From Kribbella sp. CA-293567 (lineage in GTDB: Bacteria; Actinomycetota; Actinomycetes; Propionibacteriales; Kribbellaceae), in NCBI RefSeq assembly GCF_027627575.1, contig NZ_CP114065.1, forward strand, positions 2,542,001-2,606,000: a DNA stretch of 64,000 bases, read 5' to 3'. Of this stretch, positions 26,729-35,239 are shown one piece after another. The position numbers were made by a program, and so were the translations under genes. How positions within the stretch are numbered: the stretch's first letter is position 1; every line of letters begins with the position of its first letter. Below the pieces are notes generated by a model. That model saw only the letters and a program-made list of their open reading frames with translations, did not search any database and was not told where the DNA came from.

Positions 26729-27774
26729 GCACCAACAAGTCGTTCAAGCTGGCAGTCGTCGGTGGCGACGGGATCGGTCCCGAGGTCACCGCCGAGGCAC
26801 TCAAGGTGCTCGACGCGGTCAGTGCGAACTTCGGCGTCACGTTCGAGCGCACGGAGTACGACCTGGGCGCGAAGCGCTGGCACGAGACCGGCGAGACGCT
26901 GCCGGACGCGGAGCTCGAGGAGATCCGCGGCCACGACGCGATCCTGCTCGGCGCCGTCGGCGACCCGACCGTGCCGTCCGGCGTACTCGAGCGCGGGCTG
27001 TTGCTCAAGCTGCGGTTCGCCCTCGACCACTACGTGAACCTGCGCCCCTCGAAGGTCTACCCGAGTGTCGGCTCCCCGCTGGCCGACCCGGGTGAGGTCG
27101 ACTTCGTCGTCGTCCGCGAAGGCACCGAGGGCCCGTACGTCGGCAACGGCGGCGCGCTCCGGGTCGGTACGCCGGCCGAGATCGCCACCGAGGTCTCGGT
27201 CAACACCGCGTACGGCGTGGAGCGGGTCGTCCGGGACGCGTTCGCCCGGGCACAGGCGCGGCCGCGCAAGAAGCTGACGCTGGTGCACAAGAACAACGTG
27301 CTCGTGCACGCCGGTCACCTGTGGACCAGGACCGTCGACGCGGTCAAGGCGGACTTCCCCGAGATCGCCGTCGACTACCTGCACGTCGACGCGGCGACCA
27401 TCTTCCTGGTCACCGACCCGTCGAGGTTCGACGTGATCGTCACCGACAACCTGTTCGGTGACATCCTCACCGACCTGGCGGCGGCGATCAGCGGTGGGAT
27501 CGGGCTGGCCGCGAGCGGCAACATCAACCCGGACCGGACCGCGCCGAGCATGTTCGAGCCGGTGCACGGCTCCGCGCCGGACATCGCCGGCCAGCAGAAG
27601 GCGGACCCGACGGCAGCGATCCTGTCCACCGCCCTGCTCTGCGACCACCTCGGCCTGACCGAGGCCGCTGCCGCGATCGAGGCGGCCGTGACCGCCGACA
27701 TCGAGGAGCGGACCGGCGCCTCCAGGACGACCTCGGAGATCGGTGACGCGATCGCCAAGCGTGCGGCAGGGTGA
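26725..27774 (+). CDS. leuB: 3-isopropylmalate dehydrogenase
   Basis: 349 residues of the isocitrate/isopropylmalate dehydrogenase family. It has [11 protein letters not shown] at the N-terminus, the catalytic Tyr region ([10 protein letters not shown]), Lys in [10 protein letters not shown] and the metal-binding [11 protein letters not shown]. It oxidatively decarboxylates 3-isopropylmalate in leucine synthesis and 3-methylmalate in the citramalate route. The GTG start lies inside the preceding 50-residue ORF, after GGGGGAG. ilvE follows 90 bases later with its own promoter. Confidence 0.96.
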   Translation: MSTNKSFKLAVVGGDGIGPEVTAEALKVLDAVSANFGVTFERTEYDLGAKRWHETGETLPDAELEEIRGHDAILLGAVGDPTVPSGVLERGLLLKLRFALDHYVNLRPSKVYPSVGSPLADPGEVDFVVVREGTEGPYVGNGGALRVGTPAEIATEVSVNTAYGVERVVRDAFARAQARPRKKLTLVHKNNVLVHAGHLWTRTVDAVKADFPEIAVDYLHVDAATIFLVTDPSRFDVIVTDNLFGDILTDLAAAISGGIGLAASGNINPDRTAPSMFEPVHGSAPDIAGQQKADPTAAILSTALLCDHLGLTEAAAAIEAAVTADIEERTGASRTTSEIGDAIAKRAAG

Positions 27775-27864
27775 CGACGTGTTCCGGTACGACGCACGCC
27801 GGGGCGGTTCCGGCCGCCCCGCTGCTGCTCGCCTGACCAGTTCATCAGCAGGTACGGTGCGCCT

Positions 27865-28956
27865 ATGAGCGCGGATTTGCAGTTCACCGTTGAGCCCAAC
27901 ACCCAACCGGCCAGCGACGACCAGCGCGCCCAGATCCTGGCGAACCCAGGATTCGGGCAGAACTTCTCCGACCACATGGCGATCGCCACCTGGACCCGCG
28001 AGAACGGCTGGCACGACGCGAGGATCACCGCCTTCGGGCCGCTGGAGCTGTCTCCGGCGACCGCGGTGTTCCACTACGCCCAGACGATCTTCGAGGGGAT
28101 GAAGGCGTACCGCCATCTCGACGACTCGATCCACCTGTTCCGGCCCGAGGCCAACGCGGCGAGGTTCAACAAGTCGGCCCGGCGGCTCGCGCTGCCCGAG
28201 CTGCCCGAGGACGCGTTCCTCGACTCGCTGCACAAGCTGATCGAGCTGGATCAGGCCTGGGTCCCCGCCGGTGGCGAGACCTCTCTCTACCTGCGGCCCT
28301 TCATGTTCGGCTCGGACCCGTTCCTCGGCGTCCGGCCGTCGGCCCAGGTCACGTACTGCGCGATCGCCTCGCCGGCCGGCTCGTACTTCGCCAAGGGCGT
28401 CAAGCCGGTCCGGATCTGGTTGAGCGAGGAGTACACCCGCGCAGCCCCCGGTGGCACCGGCGCGGCGAAGACCGGCGGCAACTACGCTTCGTCGCTGCTG
28501 GCCCAGGCCGAGGCCATCGAGCAGGGGTGTGACCAGGTCGCCTTCCTCGACGCGGTCGAGAAGAAGTGGATCGAAGAGCTCGGCGGGATGAACCTGTACT
28601 TCGTCCTCGACGACAGCACGGTGGTCACGCCGGAGCTGTCGGGCACGATTCTCGAGGGCATCACCCGGGACTCGATCCTCAAGCTCGTCACCGATCTCGG
28701 CTACAGCGTGGCCGAGCGGAAGATCTCCATCGACGAGTGGCGCGAAGGCGCGGCCTCCGAGCGCATCCAGGAGGTGTTCGCCTGCGGCACCGCCGCGGTG
28801 ATCACCCCCGTCGCCTCCCTCAAGTGGAACGGTGGCGAGGTGCAGGTCGCCGACGGTGAAGGTGGCAAGGTCACCGCCGCCGTCCGATCGGCCCTGCTCG
28901 ACCTGCAGTACGGCCGGGCGACCGACACCCACGGCTGGATGACCAAGGTCTGCTGA
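27865..28956 (+). CDS. ilvE: Branched-chain amino acid aminotransferase
   Basis: 363 residues of PLP fold type IV (IlvE class II). It has IFEGMKAYRH near the active-site entrance, the PLP-binding Lys in AAKTGGNYASS and EELGGMNLYFV. It transaminates the 2-keto acids to Val, Leu and Ile with glutamate. TACGGT ends six bases before the ATG and no Shine-Dalgarno is seen, so it is probably leaderless and separately transcribed from leuB. Confidence 0.96.
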   Translation: MSADLQFTVEPNTQPASDDQRAQILANPGFGQNFSDHMAIATWTRENGWHDARITAFGPLELSPATAVFHYAQTIFEGMKAYRHLDDSIHLFRPEANAARFNKSARRLALPELPEDAFLDSLHKLIELDQAWVPAGGETSLYLRPFMFGSDPFLGVRPSAQVTYCAIASPAGSYFAKGVKPVRIWLSEEYTRAAPGGTGAAKTGGNYASSLLAQAEAIEQGCDQVAFLDAVEKKWIEELGGMNLYFVLDDSTVVTPELSGTILEGITRDSILKLVTDLGYSVAERKISIDEWREGAASERIQEVFACGTAAVITPVASLKWNGGEVQVADGEGGKVTAAVRSALLDLQYGRATDTHGWMTKVC

Positions 28957-28970
28957 CCTTCACTCCGTCA

Positions 28971-28998
28971 GGCGCCCGGGGGATTCCCCGGGCGCCTT
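28971..28998 (+). terminator. Terminator after ilvE
   Basis: GGCGCCCGGG pairs with CCCGGGCGCC (28971-28996) and TTGTCGTTT follows. Confidence 0.85.
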
Positions 28999-29044
28999 GT
29001 CGTTTCACAGCGTCTTCTCAGTTGTTGTGGATAGGGTCGCGGCC

Positions 29045-29443
29045 ATGACTGGCTTCCCGGACGAGGTTGAGGCGTACTACGCGGAACTGGCCGACCGGCG
29101 TGGCTGGCAGGCCGACGCCGTGCAGGCGTTCCGCGCGTCCGTCGAGCTGATCCGCGACCTCGACCGGGGCGCCGGCGCCCGGACGTTCGGGGCGCGCGCC
29201 GACGAGTACGGCACGGACTGGCTGTTCGAGGCGGTCTGGCACGAGCGCGAGTGGGTCATCGTCCGGCAGTTGCAGGTCGGCGAGGACGGCACCGTACTGC
29301 GGTACTGGTGGCAACGTCTCGAGGATGAGGACGGCTCTCTCACCGAAGAGGGCCTCAACCGCGAGGAATGGGGCCTCCGCCCACTCACTCGCGAGGACTT
29401 CTACACCGCGTGGGACGACCCGGGCTGGTCGCTGACCGCCTGA
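29045..29443 (+). CDS. Hypothetical protein
   Basis: 132 residues, acidic, Trp-rich, soluble, with no recognised family. A TAGGGT box (29032-29037) ends seven bases before the ATG with no Shine-Dalgarno; this leaderless signal decided the start. It stands alone between ilvE and the cimA leader. An inverted repeat (CCAGTACT/AGTACTGG, 29446-29475) after the stop may end transcription. Confidence 0.7.
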   Translation: MTGFPDEVEAYYAELADRRGWQADAVQAFRASVELIRDLDRGAGARTFGARADEYGTDWLFEAVWHEREWVIVRQLQVGEDGTVLRYWWQRLEDEDGSLTEEGLNREEWGLRPLTREDFYTAWDDPGWSLTA

Positions 29444-29445
29444 TT

Positions 29446-29475
29446 CCAGTACTCCGCCGCGCGCCGTAGTACTGG
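29446..29475 (+). terminator. Stem-loop after the 132-residue ORF
   Basis: CCAGTACT (29446-29453) pairs with AGTACTGG (29468-29475). A third GTACTGG follows. There is no good T-tract. Confidence 0.5.
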
Positions 29476-29549
29476 CTGACGTACTGGATGTTCGCTTTTC
29501 GAGACAATCGACTGCTTGACGGAATTCCTGTGGCAGACTTCCCAATGTC

Positions 29550-29579
29550 ATGAAGACCTACGCGATCATTATCGACTAG
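29550..29579 (+). CDS. cimA leader peptide (MKTYAIIID)
   Basis: A nine-residue ORF with three consecutive Ile codons (ATC ATT ATC), followed by a 10-bp stem-loop and then a terminator. It is the expected sensor for isoleucine limitation ahead of citramalate synthase, the entry to isoleucine. Confidence 0.85.
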   Translation: MKTYAIIID

Positions 29580-29608
29580 CGCGCTCAGCCGGCAGCACCT
29601 GAGCGCGC
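29579..29608 (+). promoter_or_regulatory. Leader stem-loop before the cimA attenuator
   Basis: GCGCGCTCAG (29579-29588) and CTGAGCGCGC (29599-29608) form a perfect 10-bp stem starting at the leader peptide stop codon. It is a pause or antiterminator candidate. Confidence 0.7.
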
Positions 29609-29610
29609 AG

Positions 29611-29643
29611 ACCTCTCGCATCACGCGGGAGGTTTTTTGTTTG
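29611..29643 (+). terminator. Attenuator terminator before cimA
   Basis: ACCTCTCGC (29611-29619) pairs with GCGGGAGGT (29625-29633) including one G-T pair, with a five-base loop and TTTTTTGTTTG after it. cimA begins about 40 bases downstream. Confidence 0.9.
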
Positions 29644-29684
29644 CCTGAAGTGTTTGTCCGAAGGCCGTATCGGAAGGCGATCCA

Positions 29685-31274
29685 GTGAGCACATCCGACG
29701 ATTTCCACGTCTACGACACCACTCTGCGCGACGGCGCGCAGCAGGAGGGTCTGGCGCTGTCCGTGGCCGACAAGATCGCTATCGCGCACCACCTGGACGA
29801 CCTGGGCGTGGGATTCATCGAGGGCGGCTGGCCGGGCGCCGTACCGAAGGACACCGAGTTCTTCCAGCGGGCACGGACCGAGCTGCACCTGCGGCACGCG
29901 ACCTTCGCTGCTTTCGGCGCGACCTGCAAGCCCGGTACGCCGGCCGCCGACGACCAGCAGGTCGCCGCGTTGCGCGACTCCGGTGCCTCGGTCGTCACGT
30001 TGGTTGCCAAGAGCCACGATGCGCACGTCGAGCGGGCACTGCGGACGACCCTCGACGAGAACCTGCGGATGGTCGCCGACACCGTGCGGCACCTGACGGA
30101 GCACGGACTGCGCGTCTTCCTCGACACCGAGCATTTCTTCGACGGCTACCGAGCCAACCGTGCGTACGCGCTGGAAGTGGTGCGGGTTTCGGCCGAAGCC
30201 GGCGCCGACGTGGTCGCCCTCTGTGACACCAACGGCGGCACGCTGCCCCGGGAACTGCAGGAGATCGTCCGCGACGTCCTCGACACCACCGGCGCGCGAG
30301 TGGGGATCCACGCGCACAACGACGGCGGCTGCGCGGTGGCGAACTCGATCGCCGCCGTCGAGGCCGGCGCCACGCACGTCCAGGGCACCATCAACGGGTA
30401 CGGCGAACGCACCGGCAACGCCGACCTGCTCGCCGTGGTCGCCAACCTCGAACTCAAGCGCGGGATGGAGCTGCTCCCGCCTGGCCGGCTGGCCGAGTCG
30501 TACCGGATCGCCCACGCGATCGCCGAAGTGACGAACGTGCCGCCGTCGAACCGGCAGCCGTACGTCGGTGTGTCCGCTTTCGCCCACAAGGCGGGACTGC
30601 ACGCCAGCGCCATCAAGGTGGATCCCGATCTCTACCAGCACACGGATCCCGCCCTGGTCGGCAACGACATGAGGATGCTCGTCTCGGAGATGGCCGGCCG
30701 GGCGAGTGTCGAACTGAAGGGTCGCGAGCTCGGCTTCGACCTCGGCAACGACCGTGACCTGGTCAGCCGGGTGACGGACCGGGTGAAGGAGATGGAGTCG
30801 CGGGGCTACACCTTCGAGTCCGCCGACGCGTCCTTCGAGTTGCTGCTGTCCGAGGAGGTCGCCGGCGAGCGGGTGAGCTTCTTCGACGTCGAGTCGTGGC
30901 GGGTCATCACCGAGTCCCGCGCCGACGGCGAGGCGGTCTCCGAGGCGACCGTGAAGCTGGTCGCGGGCGGCGACCGCGAGATCGTCACCGGCGAGGGCAA
31001 CGGCCCGGTGAACGCGCTCGACCACGCGCTGCGGTCCGCGATCGAGCGCGCCTATCCGGTGGTGCGCAAGTTCGACCTGGTCGACTACAAGGTGCGGATC
31101 CTCGACCAGGGGCACGGCACCGACGCGGTGATCAGAGTCCTGATCGAGACCGCCGACGGCGAGGGATCCTGGCTCACCGTCGGCGTCGGTCACAACATCG
31201 TCGAGGCATCCTGGGAGGCGCTGGTCGACGGCGTCACCTACGGTCTGCTTCGCCACAAGGAGGTCGTGCGATGA
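29685..31274 (+). CDS. cimA: Citramalate synthase
   Basis: 529 residues of the HMGL/DRE-TIM family. It has the metal-binding start YDTTLRDGAQQEG, HAHNDGGCAVANS, and a C-terminal LeuA-type dimer/allosteric domain from about residue 400. The length and GWPGAVPKDTEFF match CimA (pyruvate + acetyl-CoA to citramalate) rather than 2-isopropylmalate synthase. It supplies 2-ketobutyrate for isoleucine without threonine. GGAAGG precedes the GTG start. Expression is behind the Ile leader/attenuator. Its stop overlaps the next start by four bases (ATGA). Confidence 0.93.
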   Translation: MSTSDDFHVYDTTLRDGAQQEGLALSVADKIAIAHHLDDLGVGFIEGGWPGAVPKDTEFFQRARTELHLRHATFAAFGATCKPGTPAADDQQVAALRDSGASVVTLVAKSHDAHVERALRTTLDENLRMVADTVRHLTEHGLRVFLDTEHFFDGYRANRAYALEVVRVSAEAGADVVALCDTNGGTLPRELQEIVRDVLDTTGARVGIHAHNDGGCAVANSIAAVEAGATHVQGTINGYGERTGNADLLAVVANLELKRGMELLPPGRLAESYRIAHAIAEVTNVPPSNRQPYVGVSAFAHKAGLHASAIKVDPDLYQHTDPALVGNDMRMLVSEMAGRASVELKGRELGFDLGNDRDLVSRVTDRVKEMESRGYTFESADASFELLLSEEVAGERVSFFDVESWRVITESRADGEAVSEATVKLVAGGDREIVTGEGNGPVNALDHALRSAIERAYPVVRKFDLVDYKVRILDQGHGTDAVIRVLIETADGEGSWLTVGVGHNIVEASWEALVDGVTYGLLRHKEVVR

Positions 31275-31561
31275 CTGCCCTGGCAACCCTGGCCCAGACT
31301 CCGGTGACGGCACCGGAGACGGCGCCCGCGTACGTCGTACCGAAGCGGGTGCTCACCACCTTCACCGCTCAGATCGTCGAGACCCGCGGCCTGCTGGCGC
31401 GGATCGCCGTCCAGCTGAACCCGTACGACGTCCGCGAACTGACCCTCTGCCTGGAGACCTGCACCCTCCGTGTAGTTGTCGAAGGCAACGGCTTCGACGC
31501 CGGCCGGGTCGCCGCCCGGCTGGACAAGGTGATCGGCGTCCTCGAGGTCAGCTACTCCTGA
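31271..31561 (+). CDS. Small ACT-like protein coupled to cimA
   Basis: 96 residues overlapping the cimA stop by four bases (ATGA). After a short Thr/Pro/Ala-rich head, the sequence from about residue 27 (VLTTFTAQIVETRGLLARIA, then VQLNPYDVRELTLCLETCTL and VIGVLEVSYS) has the strand-helix-strand-strand-helix-strand rhythm of an ACT-type domain. It would be a natural amino acid sensor or regulatory subunit for CimA, but CimA already has its own allosteric domain. The fold assignment is by eye and the role is inferred. Confidence 0.65.
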   Translation: MTALATLAQTPVTAPETAPAYVVPKRVLTTFTAQIVETRGLLARIAVQLNPYDVRELTLCLETCTLRVVVEGNGFDAGRVAARLDKVIGVLEVSYS

Positions 31562-32636
31562 GCCCCGTGAAGAACGAGGTGATGTCGGCGGCGAGCTCTT
31601 CGGGGACCTCCCAAGCGGAGAAGTGACCGCCTTGGGTGAACTCGGTCCATTGGCGTACGTCGTACGAGTGCTCGACGTGCGCGCGGACCGCGAGGGTGAT
31701 GTCGTGCGGCAGGACGGCGACGCCGATGGGAACCGGGCAGGGTGGTGAGGCCTGGCGGGCGGTCTCTTTGGTCAGCCTGGCCGATGAACCTGCGGTACCG
31801 GTGAACCAGTAGAGCGAGACGTTGGTCAGTACCTCGTCCGGCGAGATGTCCGAGGCCGGGTCGGTCCACTCGGTGAACTTCTCCGCGATCCAGGCGAGCT
31901 GGCCGACGGGGGAGTCGGTCAACGCGTAGGAGATCGTTTGCGGCCGGGTCGCCTGCAGTGCTTGGTAGGCGGGCCGGTTCGCCATCAACTCCTTGATCCG
32001 CGCAAGCCGCCGGGTGTCCTCCTCGTCGAGGTCGAAGGTCACGCCCGGCGGCGGCGGGCCTGGCAGATAGGTGAGGTGCAGGCCGACCACGTTCTCCGGT
32101 GCGACATTGGCCAGGGCGCGAGAGATACCCGAGCCGAAATCGCCGCCGTGAGCGCCGTACCGGTCGTAGCCGAGCCGGTTCATCAGCTCGGCCCAAGCGC
32201 GGGCGACGCGATCGACACCCCACCCCGTCTCGTTCGTCGGACCGGAGAATCCGAAGCCCGGGATCGACGGGATCACCAGGTGGAACTCGGCCGAAAGCGG
32301 CTCGATCATTCCGAGAAACTCCAGGAAGGACCCCGGCCAGCCGTGGGTGAGGATCAGCGGTAGCGCGTCCTCCCGGGCCGACCGCACGTGCACGAAGTGA
32401 ACTCGCTGGCCGTCGATCTCGGTCGTGTACTGCGGAAGCTCGTTCAGTCGCGCTTCCTGCTTCCGCCAGTCGAAGCCCGTCGCCCAGTACTCCGCCAGTT
32501 CCCGCACGCGGGCGAGCGGGATGCCGTAGTCCCAACCGACTCCCGGCAACTCGTCCGGCCAGCGCGTGCGGGCGAGGCGATCGGTCAGGTCCGCGAGGTC
32601 TGCCGACGGAACATCGATGGTGAACGACTGGATCAT
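31548..32636 (-). CDS. Epoxide hydrolase (EHN domain, alpha/beta hydrolase)
   Basis: 362 residues with the N-terminal EHN domain (FTIDVPSADLADLTDRLART, then WDYGIPL) and an alpha/beta-hydrolase core. The nucleophile Asp lies in GAHGGDFGSG, the oxyanion motif is HGWPGS and the His is in GGHFSAWEVPEE. It hydrolyses epoxides to diols through a covalent ester; the physiological substrate is unknown. GAAGGAG lies six bases before the ATG. Its 3' end overlaps the convergent ACT-like gene by 14 bases. Two palindromes upstream suggest repression. Confidence 0.9.
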   Translation of the reverse strand: MIQSFTIDVPSADLADLTDRLARTRWPDELPGVGWDYGIPLARVRELAEYWATGFDWRKQEARLNELPQYTTEIDGQRVHFVHVRSAREDALPLILTHGWPGSFLEFLGMIEPLSAEFHLVIPSIPGFGFSGPTNETGWGVDRVARAWAELMNRLGYDRYGAHGGDFGSGISRALANVAPENVVGLHLTYLPGPPPPGVTFDLDEEDTRRLARIKELMANRPAYQALQATRPQTISYALTDSPVGQLAWIAEKFTEWTDPASDISPDEVLTNVSLYWFTGTAGSSARLTKETARQASPPCPVPIGVAVLPHDITLAVRAHVEHSYDVRQWTEFTQGGHFSAWEVPEELAADITSFFTGLRSS

Positions 32637-32648
32637 GACTGCTCCTTC

Positions 32649-32692
32649 GTTGGTCTGACCAACAATACGGCAGAATGATTGGTCGCACCAAC
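32649..32692. promoter_or_regulatory. Paired TTGGT-N3-ACCAA operators of the epoxide hydrolase gene
   Basis: GTTGGTCTGACCAAC (32649-32663) and ATTGGTCGCACCAAC (32678-32692) are two copies of the same palindrome 29 bp apart, flanking the probable -10 region of the minus-strand promoter. They look like sites of a TetR-type repressor, but none is encoded nearby. Confidence 0.75.
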
Positions 32693-32699
32693 GGTATTG

Positions 32700-34076
32700 C
32701 TAGGCCTGACGCAGCACGACGATCCGGCCGCCCACCTGGACCACGTCCGCGGCGGACTCGACTCGCCCGGACTCGGCGATGGTGACCTGACCGTGGCTGC
32801 TGCCGTTGCTGATCCAGCTGTAGCGGTTGCTCTCGGCCCCTACCGCGTCGACCACGGTGGTGCGGGATATCGCCGTGTCGCCGGAGTACTGCTCGATGGT
32901 CAGCTCGACCGGCCGCCCGCGTCCGCCGAGGTTCACGAGCTTGCCGGTGACGGTGTCGGCCACACCCCAGGCCACGATCTCGCGGTCGCGATCGCGCTTC
33001 TCGACCGCGACGTAGCGCCCGCCGACGCGGCCGTCGTACCAGTTCACGGTCCAGCGGTCCTCGATCGGCACCTCGTGCACCTCGCCCGTTTCGGGCTCGA
33101 GGTACACAGCCCTGTTGTCGTACAGCGCCCGAGCTTTGCCGTCGACTACCTCCAGCACCTCGTGGCCGTTGGATCGTCTGAACTCCGCCTGCCAGGGACG
33201 ACCGCCGGCCAGCGGAGTGCCCTTGGCGGACCGGCGGCCCTTGCTGTCGTAGCCGAACTCGACGAGGGTCTTGCCTGCGACAACGAAGTCGTTGCCGGTG
33301 GCCCGCAGGGTGGCTGCCACCCGGCCGGTTTGCACGTTGAGCACAGATAGCGGCGCCGACCGGTCGCTACCGCGGATGACGACCCAGTCCGACCGGGGAA
33401 CCCAGCGGCGTGGGTTGTAGGAGCTTTGGCCGCCCGACCCGGCGTGCGCTCCGCCGGCCTGGGTCCAGAGCTTCTTGCCGGTCCGGACCTCGATGCCAGT
33501 GATCGTTTCGTTGCTGCTGAACACCACCACGTCGCCGTTGGTGGTGAAGGGCTGCTGCTGCCCGACGTTCTCACTCCAGCGCGTTTTGCCGTCGGAGATC
33601 GAGACGACCGCCGCCTGGTCGTCGCGTCGGGAGCTGCCGGAGTCGCCGTGCAGGAGGACGAAATCCCCGCCCAACTGTTGCGACCGAACCGTGTCCGAGC
33701 CGCCGAAACTGTTCTCCCACACTTCGCCACCGTCAGCGATCGCACGTCCTTGCAGTGCGTGCGTTTCCTGGTTCAGCGTGACCGCGAGCTTGTCGTTGGC
33801 CGCGATCAGCAGAGTGCCTTCGCCGGCCTCCCAGCCGGGTGAATTGATCGGCGGGATACGGACCACGAGTACGCCGGCCGCCACCAAGGCGACCGCGGCA
33901 ACCACCGCGGCAGTTCGCAGTACGGGCCTGAACCGCAATGCTGCGACGACCAGGGCAGCCGCTGCCATCAGCAGCGCGGCGATCCACACGTACCAGCCCC
34001 AGTCGAGGGCGATGGTCAGGGCCGCGGCGGCAACGGCCACCGCGAGAACGACGAGTGCCGCGGTTGTCTTGCGCAT
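32700..34076 (-). CDS. Membrane-anchored PQQ-like beta-propeller protein
   Basis: 458 residues. Two or three N-terminal hydrophobic segments (residues about 5-75) precede an extracytoplasmic PQQ-like/Kelch-type propeller with repeated G-x-x-x-W blades (GGEVWENSFG, GKTRWSENVG, GKKLWTQAGG). GAGGAG lies before the ATG at 34076. It is not part of the nrd operon: a terminator separates them. No catalytic motif is evident; a scaffold or sensor role is possible. Confidence 0.75.
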   Translation of the reverse strand: MRKTTAALVVLAVAVAAAALTIALDWGWYVWIAALLMAAAALVVAALRFRPVLRTAAVVAAVALVAAGVLVVRIPPINSPGWEAGEGTLLIAANDKLAVTLNQETHALQGRAIADGGEVWENSFGGSDTVRSQQLGGDFVLLHGDSGSSRRDDQAAVVSISDGKTRWSENVGQQQPFTTNGDVVVFSSNETITGIEVRTGKKLWTQAGGAHAGSGGQSSYNPRRWVPRSDWVVIRGSDRSAPLSVLNVQTGRVAATLRATGNDFVVAGKTLVEFGYDSKGRRSAKGTPLAGGRPWQAEFRRSNGHEVLEVVDGKARALYDNRAVYLEPETGEVHEVPIEDRWTVNWYDGRVGGRYVAVEKRDRDREIVAWGVADTVTGKLVNLGGRGRPVELTIEQYSGDTAISRTTVVDAVGAESNRYSWISNGSSHGQVTIAESGRVESAADVVQVGGRIVVLRQA

Positions 34077-34128
34077 GGAACTCCTCGCTCGGCGCTGTGG
34101 CTGGAACCGCAAGCATGCCAAACGGGAG

Positions 34129-34161
34129 GTCCGGGGAACCGCGGCAGGCGGTTCCCCGGAC
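34129..34161 (-). terminator. Terminator of the nrdAB operon
   Basis: A perfect 14-bp stem (GTCCGGGGAACCGC at 34129-34142 with its complement at 34148-34161) lies just after the nrdB stop on the minus strand, and CCCGTTT follows in that direction. Confidence 0.85.
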
Positions 34162-34168
34162 GCCTGCC

Positions 34169-35239
34169 TCAGTCCCAGCTCAGGCCGCCGCCGGACTGGT
34201 ACTCGATCACGCGGGTCTCGAAGAAGTTCTTCTCCTTCTGCAGGTCCATCTGCTCCGACATCCAGCCGAACGGGTTGCGGGTCTCGCCGAAGATCGGCTT
34301 GATCCCGATCTGCTCGGCCCGCCGGTCGGTGATGAAGTGCATGTACTGCTCGCACAGGTCCGAGGTCAGGCCGAGCATGCCGTTCGGCATCGTCGCGCGG
34401 CTGTAGGCGACCTCGAGCTCGCACGCCTCGGTGAGCATCTGCCGCACCTCGGCCTGGAACTGCTCGGTCCACAGGTGCGGGTTCTCCAGCTTGATCTGGT
34501 TGATGCAGTCGATGCCGAAGTTCAGGTGGATCGACTCGTCGCGCAGGATGTACTGGTACTGCTCGGCGATGCCGACCATCTTGTTACGCCGGCCGAGCGA
34601 CAGGATCTGCGCGAAACCGGTGTAGAACCACATGCCCTCGAAGACCACGTAGAACGCGATCAGGTCCCGCAGGAAGTCGGTGTCGGTCTCCGGCGTCCCG
34701 GTCTTGAAGTCGGGATCCTCCAGGTGCCGGGTGTACTTGAGCGCCCAGGCGTCCTTGTCGGAGATCGACGGCACCTCGCGGTACATGTTGAACAGCTCGC
34801 CCTCGTCCAGGCCGAGCGAGGTGCAGATGTACTGGAAGGTGTGCGTGTGCACGGCCTCCTCGAACGCCTGGCGCAGCAGGTACTGACGGCACTCGGGGTT
34901 GGTCAGCTGGCGGTAGACCGCGAGCACGATGTTGTTGGCGACCAGCGACTCGGCGGTGGCGAAGAAGCCGAGATTGCGCTTCAGCATCAAGCGTTCGTCG
35001 TCGGTGAGGCCATCCTTCGACTTCCACAAGGCGATGTCGGCCTGCATCGAGACCTCGGTCGGCATCCAGTGGTTGTTGCACCCGGCAAGGTACTTGTCCC
35101 AGGCCCACTGGTATTTCAACGGCAGCAGCTGGTTGACGTCGGCGCGGGAGTTGATCATCGCCTTGTCGCTGACCTGGATCCGGGACGCGCCGACGGCGAT
35201 CGACCCGAGTCCGGTCACGTTGTCGCTGGTGGTCGTCAC
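34169..35239 (-). CDS. nrdB: Ribonucleotide reductase class I beta subunit, Phe in place of radical Tyr
   Basis: 356 residues with the R2 ferritin-like di-metal core. Ligands include Glu97 ([10 protein letters not shown]), Glu128 and His131 (EEAVHTHTF), and the later ESIHLNFG. The residue four after His131 is Phe135, where E. coli-type R2 has the radical Tyr122. Glu97, Glu128, His131 and Phe135 are each exactly eight positions after Chlamydia trachomatis Glu89, Glu120, His123 and Phe127. A Mn/Fe class Ic cofactor is therefore likely. The GTG start overlaps the nrdA stop by four bases. The C-terminal SGGGLSWD binds NrdA. Confidence 0.94.
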   Translation of the reverse strand: MTTTSDNVTGLGSIAVGASRIQVSDKAMINSRADVNQLLPLKYQWAWDKYLAGCNNHWMPTEVSMQADIALWKSKDGLTDDERLMLKRNLGFFATAESLVANNIVLAVYRQLTNPECRQYLLRQAFEEAVHTHTFQYICTSLGLDEGELFNMYREVPSISDKDAWALKYTRHLEDPDFKTGTPETDTDFLRDLIAFYVVFEGMWFYTGFAQILSLGRRNKMVGIAEQYQYILRDESIHLNFGIDCINQIKLENPHLWTEQFQAEVRQMLTEACELEVAYSRATMPNGMLGLTSDLCEQYMHFITDRRAEQIGIKPIFGETRNPFGWMSEQMDLQKEKNFFETRVIEYQSGGGLSWD

